In this document: positions 1 through 6,356 of the stretch, piece by piece
How the letters are laid out: each line of letters starts with the position of its first letter
Numbering within the stretch: the first letter of the stretch is position 1
Assembly: GCA_007130555.1 (NCBI GenBank)
Contig: SLSH01000254.1
Location: 1-8,434 of the forward strand
Length of the DNA stretch: 8,434 bases
DNA from: Bacteroidales bacterium
GTDB taxonomy: Bacteria; Bacteroidota; Bacteroidia; Bacteroidales; ML635J-15
Reading direction: 5' to 3'
The notes under the pieces: generated by a model
Database searches by the model: none
Told to the model about the DNA's origin: nothing
The model's input: the letters and a program-made list of their open reading frames with translations, nothing else
Program-made: the position numbers and the translations under genes

Positions 1-1386
1 ATTACGATTTTTTTTATCACAGGAATTGTTTTAACTGCAATAACTCAATCAAATAATGAATTGCAGGATTTTGAATACCGAAGAAGTTCGCTTCATTTGA
101 TACTAATAGAGTCGGAGAATTTTCCTCATAAAGAAACTGTTATAAATGCATATTTTAATGCTCCGTTTCCGGATAATTATAATGACCATAGAATAGAATA
201 TTTATCTTTTAATCCGGCAGATTATCCTGTAACTCAAGAAGAACGACAAAAAGCTCAGGAGGAATTATATGCAGATTCGGATGCAGAACCATTATCAGAA
301 GAAGAAGAACAAGCACTAACAGAGTCAATAGATTCATTAGAAGTTAATTCTCCTGTTTTGGCTTCTTTTTTAAGTGAAACCAGTTCTGCAGCAGCAGATA
401 TTCCCGTAGCTATTTCTAAATTTTTTGAAGAAAAAAAAATTGCAAATAAGTTAGTTGCAAAATGGTTTAACAGAAAGGAAGATGGAAGTTTTGATATGAA
501 TCTTATCGGTAAAAGAGGACAGTATAATGCAAGTGAAATGGATGCTCATATTGCGACAGGAACAGCAAGAGGATTAGCGAGTTTGGCTGATGCCGGTGAA
601 GAATTGATTAAGAATACTTTTGTAGTTGTAAATCAATTATTTTTTATCAGAAATGAACCTTTGGCTGCTGCAACAAGAGATATTGCTCTGGCAGGAATTG
701 ATAAAATCGAATCGGAACTTGCAAGAGAAATTACAAAAACATCGGCTAATTTAATATATGAAAAATCTAAAGACGGGTATTCGGTCTTAGCTTTGGCATA
801 TCTTTATCAGTTAAACTGGAACGATTCGGTTGCAGCAGTTTTTTATAATGATTTGTGGATGTCCGAAAATAATATTGAGATAGAAAAAAAACAAAGATTT
901 GATACTACTGAATTATTTCAGTTAAATCTTATTGGTGGTGCTAATGCCAGAGGACGTCTGATATTTTCTGGAGACAGAGATGAAAAAACAATAATTGAAA
1001 CCGTTACGGTAAGAACAATTGATAATGTTTATGTAAGATTACAAAAGGAATTTGATGTCTTTAAACCTAAAGTCCCCCTTCTTACTAGCGACCCTATAAC
1101 TGCAAAAATCGGGATGAAAGAAGGAATAGAAGGAGGAGAAAGATTTGAAGTACTTGAACAGGTACTGGATTCTGAAACCGGTTTAACAAAATATGAAAAA
1201 GTAGGAACTGTCAGAGTAAACAGAAGCGAAATTTGGGATAACAGATATAATGCAGGTGAAGTTGTTTTAAATTATGAACAAAATCAAGAAGATGATAATA
1301 CGGAAATAAATAGAGATATTGACAGAACTACATTTAGAGGAAGAAGCAGAAATTTATATCCGGGTATGTTAATAAGAATGGAATAA
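1..1386 (+). CDS. Secreted protein of unknown function, 5' end cut by window edge
   Basis: The reading frame is open from base 1, so the gene begins upstream of the window. The TTG at 61 is not a convincing start. Bases 1-60 encode a hydrophobic stretch (IFFITGIVLTAITQ) that reads as the end of a signal peptide, with likely cleavage before the Gln near base 46, so the mature protein is probably periplasmic or surface located. An acidic linker rich in Glu lies at about 285-340, followed by a long mostly helical, Ala-rich middle (about 360-860). A region at about 1080-1260 contains IGMKEGIEGGERFEVLE followed by VGTVRV. Such G-x-x-x-G-[IVL]-x-x-G-[DE]-x-[FY]-x-V patterns occur in small beta domains at the ends of FlgT/CsgG-like envelope proteins. 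That resemblance is from memory and is inference. The protein ends in GMLIRME. It is followed after 34 bases by a codirectional lipoprotein gene, so it probably belongs to the same operon. I do not recognise the family. Confidence 0.85.
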   Translation: MTIFFITGIVLTAITQSNNELQDFEYRRSSLHLILIESENFPHKETVINAYFNAPFPDNYNDHRIEYLSFNPADYPVTQEERQKAQEELYADSDAEPLSEEEEQALTESIDSLEVNSPVLASFLSETSSAAADIPVAISKFFEEKKIANKLVAKWFNRKEDGSFDMNLIGKRGQYNASEMDAHIATGTARGLASLADAGEELIKNTFVVVNQLFFIRNEPLAAATRDIALAGIDKIESELAREITKTSANLIYEKSKDGYSVLALAYLYQLNWNDSVAAVFYNDLWMSENNIEIEKKQRFDTTELFQLNLIGGANARGRLIFSGDRDEKTIIETVTVRTIDNVYVRLQKEFDVFKPKVPLLTSDPITAKIGMKEGIEGGERFEVLEQVLDSETGLTKYEKVGTVRVNRSEIWDNRYNAGEVVLNYEQNQEDDNTEINRDIDRTTFRGRSRNLYPGMLIRME

Positions 1387-1420
1387 AATTTGTTAATAAC
1401 CAATAATTTATAATCTAATT

Positions 1421-1942
1421 ATGAAAAAAATTATGAAATTTTCCGGTGTGTTATTATTAGTTATTATGACTTTATTTTTAACACAACAATGTGCAGTAAT
1501 GAGAGCTGACAAAGACACAGAAGCTTGGCGATACGAAATCGAACCTGTGGGGGTGGGCACTCAAGGTACATACATTATTAAAGTATGGTCATATTCTTCA
1601 AATCAAAATGTTGCAATCGAGCAAGCCAAAAAAAATGCAGTACACGGCATCATCTTTAGAGGATTTACAGGAAAGCAAGGAGTACCTGGACAACGAGCAT
1701 TGACAAATAATGTAAATCTTGAACAGGAAAGAGCAGACTTCTTTGACCCGTTTTTTAGCAGAGGTGGTAAATATATGAAGTTTGTAAGTCTGTCTGGGGA
1801 CGGTGCAATTGGTGCCGGAGACAGAATTAAAATTGATAAAAGAACTTATAAAATTGGTGTGGTTGTAACAGTTAATGTAGCAGCATTAAGAAAAGACCTC
1901 GAAGATGCAGGTATTATTAAAGGTCTTGGCAGTGGTTTTTAA
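1421..1942 (+). CDS. Small probable lipoprotein, paralogue of the next gene
   Basis: This 173-residue protein starts with Lys residues and a hydrophobic segment ending at Cys24 (LTQQC). The position suggests a lipoprotein cleavage site, although Gln at -1 is atypical; otherwise it is simply a secreted protein. The mature part has V-K-V-W near residue 53, AKKNAV at 69-74 followed by IIFRGFTG, then FFDPFF near 107-112, and a C-terminal VVVTVNV...LRKDLEDAGII at about 147-166. The same landmarks, in the same order, occur in the product of 1963-2469, so the two genes look like an old tandem duplication. The A-x-x-x-A-K-x-x-A pattern in a helix after a short strand is reminiscent of the LPP20/FlgT N-terminal fold, but I hold that loosely. 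The ATG follows TAATCTAATT with no Shine-Dalgarno, as is usual in Bacteroidota. The gaps are 34 bases upstream and 20 downstream, consistent with an operon. Function unknown. Confidence 0.85.
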   Translation: MKKIMKFSGVLLLVIMTLFLTQQCAVMRADKDTEAWRYEIEPVGVGTQGTYIIKVWSYSSNQNVAIEQAKKNAVHGIIFRGFTGKQGVPGQRALTNNVNLEQERADFFDPFFSRGGKYMKFVSLSGDGAIGAGDRIKIDKRTYKIGVVVTVNVAALRKDLEDAGIIKGLGSGF

Positions 1943-1962
1943 AATATATAAAATATAAAATT

Positions 1963-2469
1963 ATGAAAAATTTAAGTTATTTATTTAGTGTTTTTGTGAT
2001 AACAATTGCTCTGGCAGTTTTTACAAATTGCAATCCTCAGAAAAAAACAGCAGGTGCTTATTCGCATAAAACAGAATGTATCGGAGCAAATAATCTGGAT
2101 GGTACACAAACAGTTAAAGCATGGGGAACAGGAAGAAACAGAATTCAGGCTGTTAAACGTGCTAAGAAAAATGCTGTAAGAGATGTACTATTTAACGGAA
2201 TAACAGAAGGTGGTCAGGATTGCGAAAAAAGACCTGTAGTAGCCGAAGTTAATGCACATCGTAAGTATGAATCATATTTTAACATTTTTTTTGCTGACGA
2301 CGGAGACTATGAAGATTATGTTTCAGCCAGAGATGAAAGAATAAGATTTAAATTTTTAAGAAATAGAAGATGGGGAAGGTCAAGTATTACAAATAGTGTA
2401 ATAGTAACAGTTTACAGGTATGAACTCAGACAGAAAATGATTGCCGACGGAATAATTAATATTGAATAG
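1963..2469 (+). CDS. Small probable lipoprotein, second paralogue
   Basis: This 168-residue protein has a hydrophobic leader ending at Cys23 (VFTNC), a plausible but relaxed lipobox with Asn at -1. The mature chain has VKAWG at 51-55, RAKKNAV at 66-72 followed by DVLFNGIT, a YFNIFF segment near 105-110, a D/E-rich turn, and a C-terminal VIVTV...LRQKMIADGII at about 146-165. These landmarks align with the preceding gene's product, but the intervening loops differ in charge: this one is Arg-rich around residues 127-140, while its partner is Gly/Lys-rich there. The pair therefore probably diverged long ago and may form a heteromeric unit (inference). The ATG at 1963 follows AAATATAAAATT. The gene lies 20 bases after its paralogue and 82 bases before the DUF6175-type gene. 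No enzymatic motif is visible and function is unknown. Confidence 0.85.
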   Translation: MKNLSYLFSVFVITIALAVFTNCNPQKKTAGAYSHKTECIGANNLDGTQTVKAWGTGRNRIQAVKRAKKNAVRDVLFNGITEGGQDCEKRPVVAEVNAHRKYESYFNIFFADDGDYEDYVSARDERIRFKFLRNRRWGRSSITNSVIVTVYRYELRQKMIADGIINIE

Positions 2470-2551
2470 TATTTTTTTAAAATACAATATATTTATGTTT
2501 AACTTAAAGTCGGATAAATAAGTATCCGTGCTTATAAAAATTAAAATGATT
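2469..2551 (+). promoter_or_regulatory. Leader with two small hairpins before the DUF6175-type gene
   Basis: This is the widest gap inside the five-gene run. It holds a 7-bp A/T hairpin (GTATTTT at 2469-2475, AAAATAC at 2479-2485) overlapping the upstream stop codon. A second perfect 6-bp hairpin follows (CGGATA at 2511-2516, TATCCG at 2523-2528, 6-base loop). Neither has a following T-tract, so neither looks like a classical terminator. They may be mRNA processing or attenuation structures or may mark an internal promoter. I saw no convincing TAnnTTTG Bacteroidota promoter box. Confidence 0.25.
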
Positions 2552-3496
2552 ATGAAAAAAACAGGTTTTATTTTATTAGGTTTTTTATTGATTACAACAA
2601 TGCTTTTTTCACAAGCCCGAAAACCAACAATTATGGTTGTTCCAAGTGATGTGTGGTGTAATCAGAATGGATATATGATTGAATTTGATGATTACGGAAC
2701 AAAAATTATGGTTTCGGATTACAGGAAAGCTTTACAGAGCGATCCTGATTTGTTATTAGTTATCAGTAAAATAAATGAACTAATGGCAGACAGAGGGTTT
2801 CCGTTACAAAATCTGGAATCTTCGCTTAGATCACTACAAAATCAGCAGGCTGAAGATGCTATGCTTACAAGCAGATCCGGAGCAGAAATAAATGAAAGTC
2901 CTATTGACCAATTAAAGAAAGTCGCACAAGCTGATATATGGATGCAAATTACATGGACAGTTAATCAAGTCGGTCCGAAAAGATCCATAACTTTTAATTT
3001 CCAAGGATTAGATGCTTATTCAAATAAACAAATTGCAGGAGCTTCAGGTACCGGTCAACAATCATTTACAGCCGAACTTCCTGTTCTACTCGAGGAAGCT
3101 GTAATTGCACATCTCGATAATTTTAACGGACAATTACAAGCTCATTTTGATGATATGTTTACAAACGGAAGAGAAGTTGTGCTTAGAATACTTGTATGGG
3201 ACTCTTTTGACGGAGACCTTTACGAAGATTATAATGGTGATGAATTGGGAGAAATAATAGAAAACTGGATGTTTGATAATACGGTACAAGGAAGATTTAG
3301 TACAACTCATGCAACAGAAAACATGATGTTATTTGAACAGGTTAGAATCCCTCTTTATGACAGCAGAGAAAGGGCTATAGATGCAAGAAGATGGGCAAGA
3401 GACCTCCAAAGAATGTTACAAAGCGAATATAATATTGACAGCAGACTTATGATGAGAGGCTTAGGTCAAGCTCAACTGGTTATTGGAGAAAGGTAA
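2552..3496 (+). CDS. DUF6175-family secreted protein
   Basis: The protein is 314 residues from the ATG at 2552. In-frame starts also exist at 2528 (GTG, inside a hairpin) and 2546 (ATG). I chose 2552 because it reproduces the att-ATG-AAAAA context of the neighbouring genes and begins the signal peptide directly. Residues 1-21 are a signal peptide ending LFSQA. The mature protein opens with RKPTIMVVPSDVWCNQNGYM (about 23-42), then ISKINELMADRGFPLQNLE, SGAEINESPIDQLKKVAQAD, TWTVNQVGPKRSITFNFQGLDAY, and NGREVVLRILVWDSFDGDL near 205-223. I recognise this series from Bacteroidota proteins annotated DUF6175; the assignment is from memory. The front (KPTIMVVPSD, then 'LADRGF') has the look of TolB/CsgG-N-like domains, which in other bacteria act at the outer membrane. 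Role unknown, but it shares an operon with four other exported proteins. Confidence 0.85.
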   Translation: MKKTGFILLGFLLITTMLFSQARKPTIMVVPSDVWCNQNGYMIEFDDYGTKIMVSDYRKALQSDPDLLLVISKINELMADRGFPLQNLESSLRSLQNQQAEDAMLTSRSGAEINESPIDQLKKVAQADIWMQITWTVNQVGPKRSITFNFQGLDAYSNKQIAGASGTGQQSFTAELPVLLEEAVIAHLDNFNGQLQAHFDDMFTNGREVVLRILVWDSFDGDLYEDYNGDELGEIIENWMFDNTVQGRFSTTHATENMMLFEQVRIPLYDSRERAIDARRWARDLQRMLQSEYNIDSRLMMRGLGQAQLVIGER

Positions 3497-3531
3497 AATA
3501 ATAAGTATTTATAAATAAAATTTATTTAATT

Positions 3532-4491
3532 ATGAAAAATATGAAAATTATTCCGACACTCTTATTATTGTTATTTTGCTTAAACTTTGTTTATGCAATA
3601 GGAATAAAAGAGTCTGATGAAAAAGATTGGTTGCCACTTACAGTATGGATTCCCGATCAAATTGAAGATATGCCTGCCACGGCAAAAAATAATCTTGAAA
3701 ATAAATTATTGCAGATTGTTACTGCTCAAGGTATAAGCGGAGGTTCTTTTAATCAAAGATTTATAATTACTGCAAATGTTTCGGTGTTAACTAAGGATTT
3801 AACTGCTACTGCTCCTCCTAAACAAGCATATACACTTGATGTAACAATGTATATCGGAGATGGTATAGACGGAAAAGCATTTTCAAGTTATTCAACTACT
3901 GTTAGAGGCGTTGGAAATAATGAAACCAGAGCTTATATGACGGCAATTAGAAATATAAGAACTAATGATCCTAATTATAAGACATTTGTAAATCAAGGAA
4001 AACAAAAAATCATTGACTATTATAATGCTCAATGTGACAAAATAATTGTAAAAGCTCAATCTCTTGCGGATATGAATGAATTTGACGAAGCTATCTGGAT
4101 GCTTACTTCTATACCCGATGCGGCTACTGATTGCTGGGAAAAGAGTATCCCTGTCTTGTCTGTGATTTTTCAACAAAAAATTGATTTTGAATGTAAAGCA
4201 AAACTTATCGCAGCTACTAATATCTGGAATGCTAATCAAAGCTGGGACGGAGCTGAAGAAGCAGGTGCAATACTTGCTACAATTGACCCAAATTCCGCTT
4301 GCCTTGACGAAGCAATGGCATTGGCAGATAAAATAGCAAAACGTATTCTTGAAGTTGATGAACGGGAATGGAATTTTATCTATGACAGAGAAATAAGATT
4401 GGTCAGCGAAATGATTCAGGCATGGCGTGATGTTGGAGTAGCTTGGGGACAAGGACAACCACAAACAATTATTTATAAAAGTTTATGGTAA
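3532..4491 (+). CDS. Secreted protein with TolB/CsgG-like N-half and helical Cys-containing C-half
   Basis: This 319-residue protein has a signal peptide (residues 1-22, cleavage after VYA). Residues 33-165 form an alpha/beta region with LENKLLQIVTAQGISGGS, then NQRFIITANVSVLTKDLTAT and AYTLDVTMYIGDGIDGKAF. The pattern of a helix, a 'Gly-Ile-Ser' turn and an 'RFIITANV' strand resembles TolB/CsgG-N domains (inference). Residues 166-300 are helical and look TPR-like (EFDEAIWMLTSIP; SWDGAEEAGAILATIDP), with cysteines at 168, 201, 221 and 257 that could form disulfides in the periplasm. The tail has EREWNFIYDREIRL and AWRDVGVAWG. I believe close relatives occur next to DUF6175 genes in other Bacteroidota, but I cannot verify this here. 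The gene is 35 bases downstream of the DUF6175-type gene and last in the operon, followed by a terminator hairpin. Function unknown. Confidence 0.85.
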   Translation: MKNMKIIPTLLLLLFCLNFVYAIGIKESDEKDWLPLTVWIPDQIEDMPATAKNNLENKLLQIVTAQGISGGSFNQRFIITANVSVLTKDLTATAPPKQAYTLDVTMYIGDGIDGKAFSSYSTTVRGVGNNETRAYMTAIRNIRTNDPNYKTFVNQGKQKIIDYYNAQCDKIIVKAQSLADMNEFDEAIWMLTSIPDAATDCWEKSIPVLSVIFQQKIDFECKAKLIAATNIWNANQSWDGAEEAGAILATIDPNSACLDEAMALADKIAKRILEVDEREWNFIYDREIRLVSEMIQAWRDVGVAWGQGQPQTIIYKSLW

Positions 4492-4526
4492 AATATTAAA
4501 AGATAATCTCTTAATTTCAATTATAA

Positions 4527-4562
4527 AAAAAATGACTTTCTTTTTTGAGAAAGTCATTTTTT
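4527..4562. terminator. Bidirectional intrinsic terminator between convergent genes
   Basis: A perfect 15-bp inverted repeat (4527-4541 and 4548-4562) surrounds a 6-base loop. The core is TGACTTTCT/AGAAAGTCA, flanked by A-run and T-run arms. Each strand therefore reads a stem ending in a U-tract, so it can stop transcription from the plus-strand operon ending at 4491 and from the minus-strand gene ending at 4579. Confidence 0.9.
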
Positions 4563-4578
4563 GTTTAGTAATTGTATA

Positions 4579-5544
4579 TTAATCTTTTACGCATCTAACA
4601 AACATACCGACATTTTTATCCATATATGTTTGATTTGCTTGAGAACTGCTTGCTAAAATACTTAAATAAGATCCCGAAGGATAATCCGGATTTGTAGTTA
4701 AATCTGTGGATGACCAAAAACTTCCGTTGGTACGATAACCTTTAAAAGTTCCGTCCCAGTGACGATACCCTCCTCCAAAAGCAGTAAATCCGCTACTGTT
4801 GGTAGCTCCTATATTGGGATCATTCCAATGTACCGTACCTTCTTCTTTAAGTTTACCTCCGGCAACCATACTGCCATCAAGATAATCAATTAATTGTGTC
4901 CATTCGGAACGACTTGGAAAATGCCAGCCTTCAGGACAAATACCTTGAACACCGCTTGGATTTTCATCACTGCTGTTTGAACCTGCCATTGCTGCAGACC
5001 AATTATATAATACTCCAAAAACTTCGTAATTACCAACGGCTTTTGCTTCAGATATACTGGAACCGGTATATCCGTAAACATAATAATACGGCTCAGTATT
5101 TGAACCTGAAGCCGGTCCTGAAACCGAAGGTAAGTATCTTAGATTTTCTGCAAACCAACATTGCTCTCCGATTTGTACGATATTATATGTATAGTTCTCA
5201 TAAGAAACCGTTTGAGGACACAATCCGACAGTAATCATAACTGTTGACTTATCGCTTTTTTTACCATTTTTCGAAAAAACCGTAAGAGTTACAGTATAAG
5301 AACCCGGACTAGAATATGAATATGAAGGACTGTTTTCTGTCGATTTTGTACTGCCGTCTCCAAAATCCCACTCATAACTATCTCCGTCTTTTGACGTATT
5401 TGTAAAAGTTATAGTTTCATTAATCTCAACAGCTATTTTACTCGCAGTAAAACTTGCTACCGGCTCTACCTGACATGCTGAAAAATTAAACAGGAAAATA
5501 ATTCCAAGTGCTATTGCAAAATTTAATCTTTTAATATTTTTCAT
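4579..5544 (-). CDS. PKD domain plus FISUMP domain surface lipoprotein
   Basis: This is a 321-residue lipoprotein. The frame stays open to 5682, but the ATG at 5544 is the real start because it directly begins a signal sequence with a good lipobox (FSAC, Cys24) and has the tatt-ATG-AAAAA context of nearby genes. Residues about 26-106 are one PKD domain, with PVASFTAS, ETITFTNTS, the signature YEWDFGDGS (57-65) and PGSYTVTLTV. Residues about 113-321 are a FISUMP domain (TIGR02145/PF09603 type), with QIGEQCWFAENLRY, GVLYNWSAAM, GICPEGWHFPSRSEW (201-215), GGKLKEEG, GFTAFGGGYR, SFWSST and the terminal GMFVRCVKD. Such proteins are common, multi-copy surface or outer-membrane lipoproteins in Bacteroidota and Fibrobacter. 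The domain has a C-type-lectin/formylglycine-enzyme-like fold, and ligand binding rather than catalysis is expected. Cys109/Cys129 and Cys203/Cys318 may pair. The gene is convergent to the operon on its left and divergent from the methyltransferase gene on its right. Confidence 0.92.
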   Translation of the reverse strand: MKNIKRLNFAIALGIIFLFNFSACQVEPVASFTASKIAVEINETITFTNTSKDGDSYEWDFGDGSTKSTENSPSYSYSSPGSYTVTLTVFSKNGKKSDKSTVMITVGLCPQTVSYENYTYNIVQIGEQCWFAENLRYLPSVSGPASGSNTEPYYYVYGYTGSSISEAKAVGNYEVFGVLYNWSAAMAGSNSSDENPSGVQGICPEGWHFPSRSEWTQLIDYLDGSMVAGGKLKEEGTVHWNDPNIGATNSSGFTAFGGGYRHWDGTFKGYRTNGSFWSSTDLTTNPDYPSGSYLSILASSSQANQTYMDKNVGMFVRCVKD

Positions 5545-5657
5545 AATAAATATAATTTTATAGTGAGTTCCAAAATTATTAAAATATTTTAAATATTTAC
5601 TAAATAATTGTATTTTTAGCTTTTCAAAAATGTAAAAAGTTTTATCTGATGCAGTGA
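5545..5657. promoter_or_regulatory. Divergent intergenic region, presumed promoters for both sides
   Basis: This 113-base, very A/T-rich gap must hold the promoters of the lipoprotein gene (minus) and the methyltransferase operon (plus). It contains nested palindromes: AATTATT at 5574-5580 mirrored by AATAATT at 5603-5609, enclosing AAAATATTTT (5581-5590) and AAATATTT (5591-5598). A TAnnTTTT box at 5617-5624 is one base from the Bacteroidota -7 consensus TAnnTTTG on the plus strand, but no good -33 TTTG is correctly spaced. The promoter call rests mostly on gene arrangement. Confidence 0.35.
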
Positions 5658-6356
5658 AAAATATTTTTAATACCAAATACAATAGAAGAAACTCCCATAA
5701 ATGAAGTTATTCCGTCTTCGTTGTCCGAAATAATTAATAGTATAAAATATTTTATTGTAGAAGATATTCGTACAGCACGAAGATTTCTGAAAAAAATTGA
5801 CAAAGAAATTAATATTGACGAACTTATATTTTTTGCTCTTAATAAGCATACCGATAAAAACCAAATAAGCGAATATTTGAAACCTGTATTCGAAGGAAAC
5901 AATATTGGTATTATAAGCGAGGCAGGTACTCCGTGTATTGCTGATCCCGGAAATATTATAGTTGGGATGGCACATAATTTTAATATTAAAGTTGTTCCTT
6001 TGGTAGGTCCTTCATCAATTGTTTTAGCTATGATGGCATCCGGCTTGAACGGGCAAAATTTCGCTTTTAACGGGTATTTACCTATTAAAGATAATGAAAG
6101 AAAAAATAAAATAAAAACTCTTGAAATTATATCGGCAAAAGAAAATCAATCGCAAATTTTTATGGAAACTCCGTACAGGAATAATAAGCTGTTAAAAGAA
6201 ATACTTAATACTTGCAGAAAAGATACATTTTTGTGCATAGCCTCCAATATTACTGCAAAAAATGAATTTATAAAAACAATGACTATTGATGAATGGAAAA
6301 CAAATATTCCTGATTTAAATAAAAAACCAAGCATTTTTATAATTCATGCAAAATGA
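5658..6356 (+). CDS. RsmI-like SAM-dependent methyltransferase with anomalous start
   Basis: This is a tetrapyrrole-methylase-fold SAM methyltransferase resembling RsmI, which methylates the 2'-O of C1402 in 16S rRNA. It belongs to the short form of about 235 residues that I recall from Bacteroidota, whose substrate is less certain. Counting Lys at 5658 as residue 1 gives 232 residues. Landmarks are KIFLIPNTIEET (1-12), the SAM-site signature ISEAGTPCIADPG (86-98), VPLVGPSSIVLAMMASGL (103-120), FAFNGYLP (125-132), IFMETPYRN (157-165) and IASNITAKNEF (184-194). The first conventional in-frame start is TTG at 5721, but that removes strand 1 and the LIP motif, which are clearly present upstream. 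Reading back, codons are open to 5658 and are preceded by in-frame TGA (5655-5657) and an ATG-CAG at 5649. GTG at 5654 would fit perfectly if the A-run 5657-5661 were one base shorter. The gene is either intact with an odd start, affected by a sequencing indel, or N-terminally damaged. Its stop overlaps the next gene's start (ATGA). Confidence 0.85.
   Translation, partial: KIFLIPNTIEETPINEVIPSSLSEIINSIKYFIVEDIRTARRFLKKIDKEINIDELIFFALNKHTDKNQISEYLKPVFEGNNIGIISEAGTPCIADPGNIIVGMAHNFNIKVVPLVGPSSIVLAMMASGLNGQNFAFNGYLPIKDNERKNKIKTLEIISAKENQSQIFMETPYRNNKLLKEILNTCRKDTFLCIASNITAKNEFIKTMTIDEWKTNIPDLNKKPSIFIIHAK

Noticed and set aside
1421..2469. Calling the small paralogues members of the LPP20 family outright
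   Set aside because: Only a short helix pattern supports it, and the lipobox residues are atypical, so it is kept as a weak structural suggestion.
3892..4464. Long minus-strand open frame opposite the last cassette gene
   Set aside because: It lies entirely antisense to a gene with a clear signal peptide and family-like sequence. Its translation has no domain and is rich in Ser, Ile, Phe and Cys as expected from reversed A/T-rich codons.
4896..5234. Plus-strand open frame inside the PKD/FISUMP gene
   Set aside because: The opposite strand encodes unmistakable FISUMP motifs over the same bases, and the plus-strand product has no recognisable features or start context.
5655..5657. TGA recoded as a sense codon
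   Set aside because: The methyltransferase and the redox fusion both end at TGA at the expected places, so TGA works as a stop here. A start-site error or mutation is more likely.
5545..5682. N-terminal extension of the PKD/FISUMP lipoprotein to 5682
   Set aside because: An upstream start would bury the lipoprotein signal 46 residues inside the protein. The ATG at 5544 gives a standard lipobox at residue 24.
5642..5975. Two overlapping minus-strand open frames opposite the methyltransferase
   Set aside because: They are antisense to the conserved SAM-binding motifs, overlap each other in different frames and have no plausible start context.
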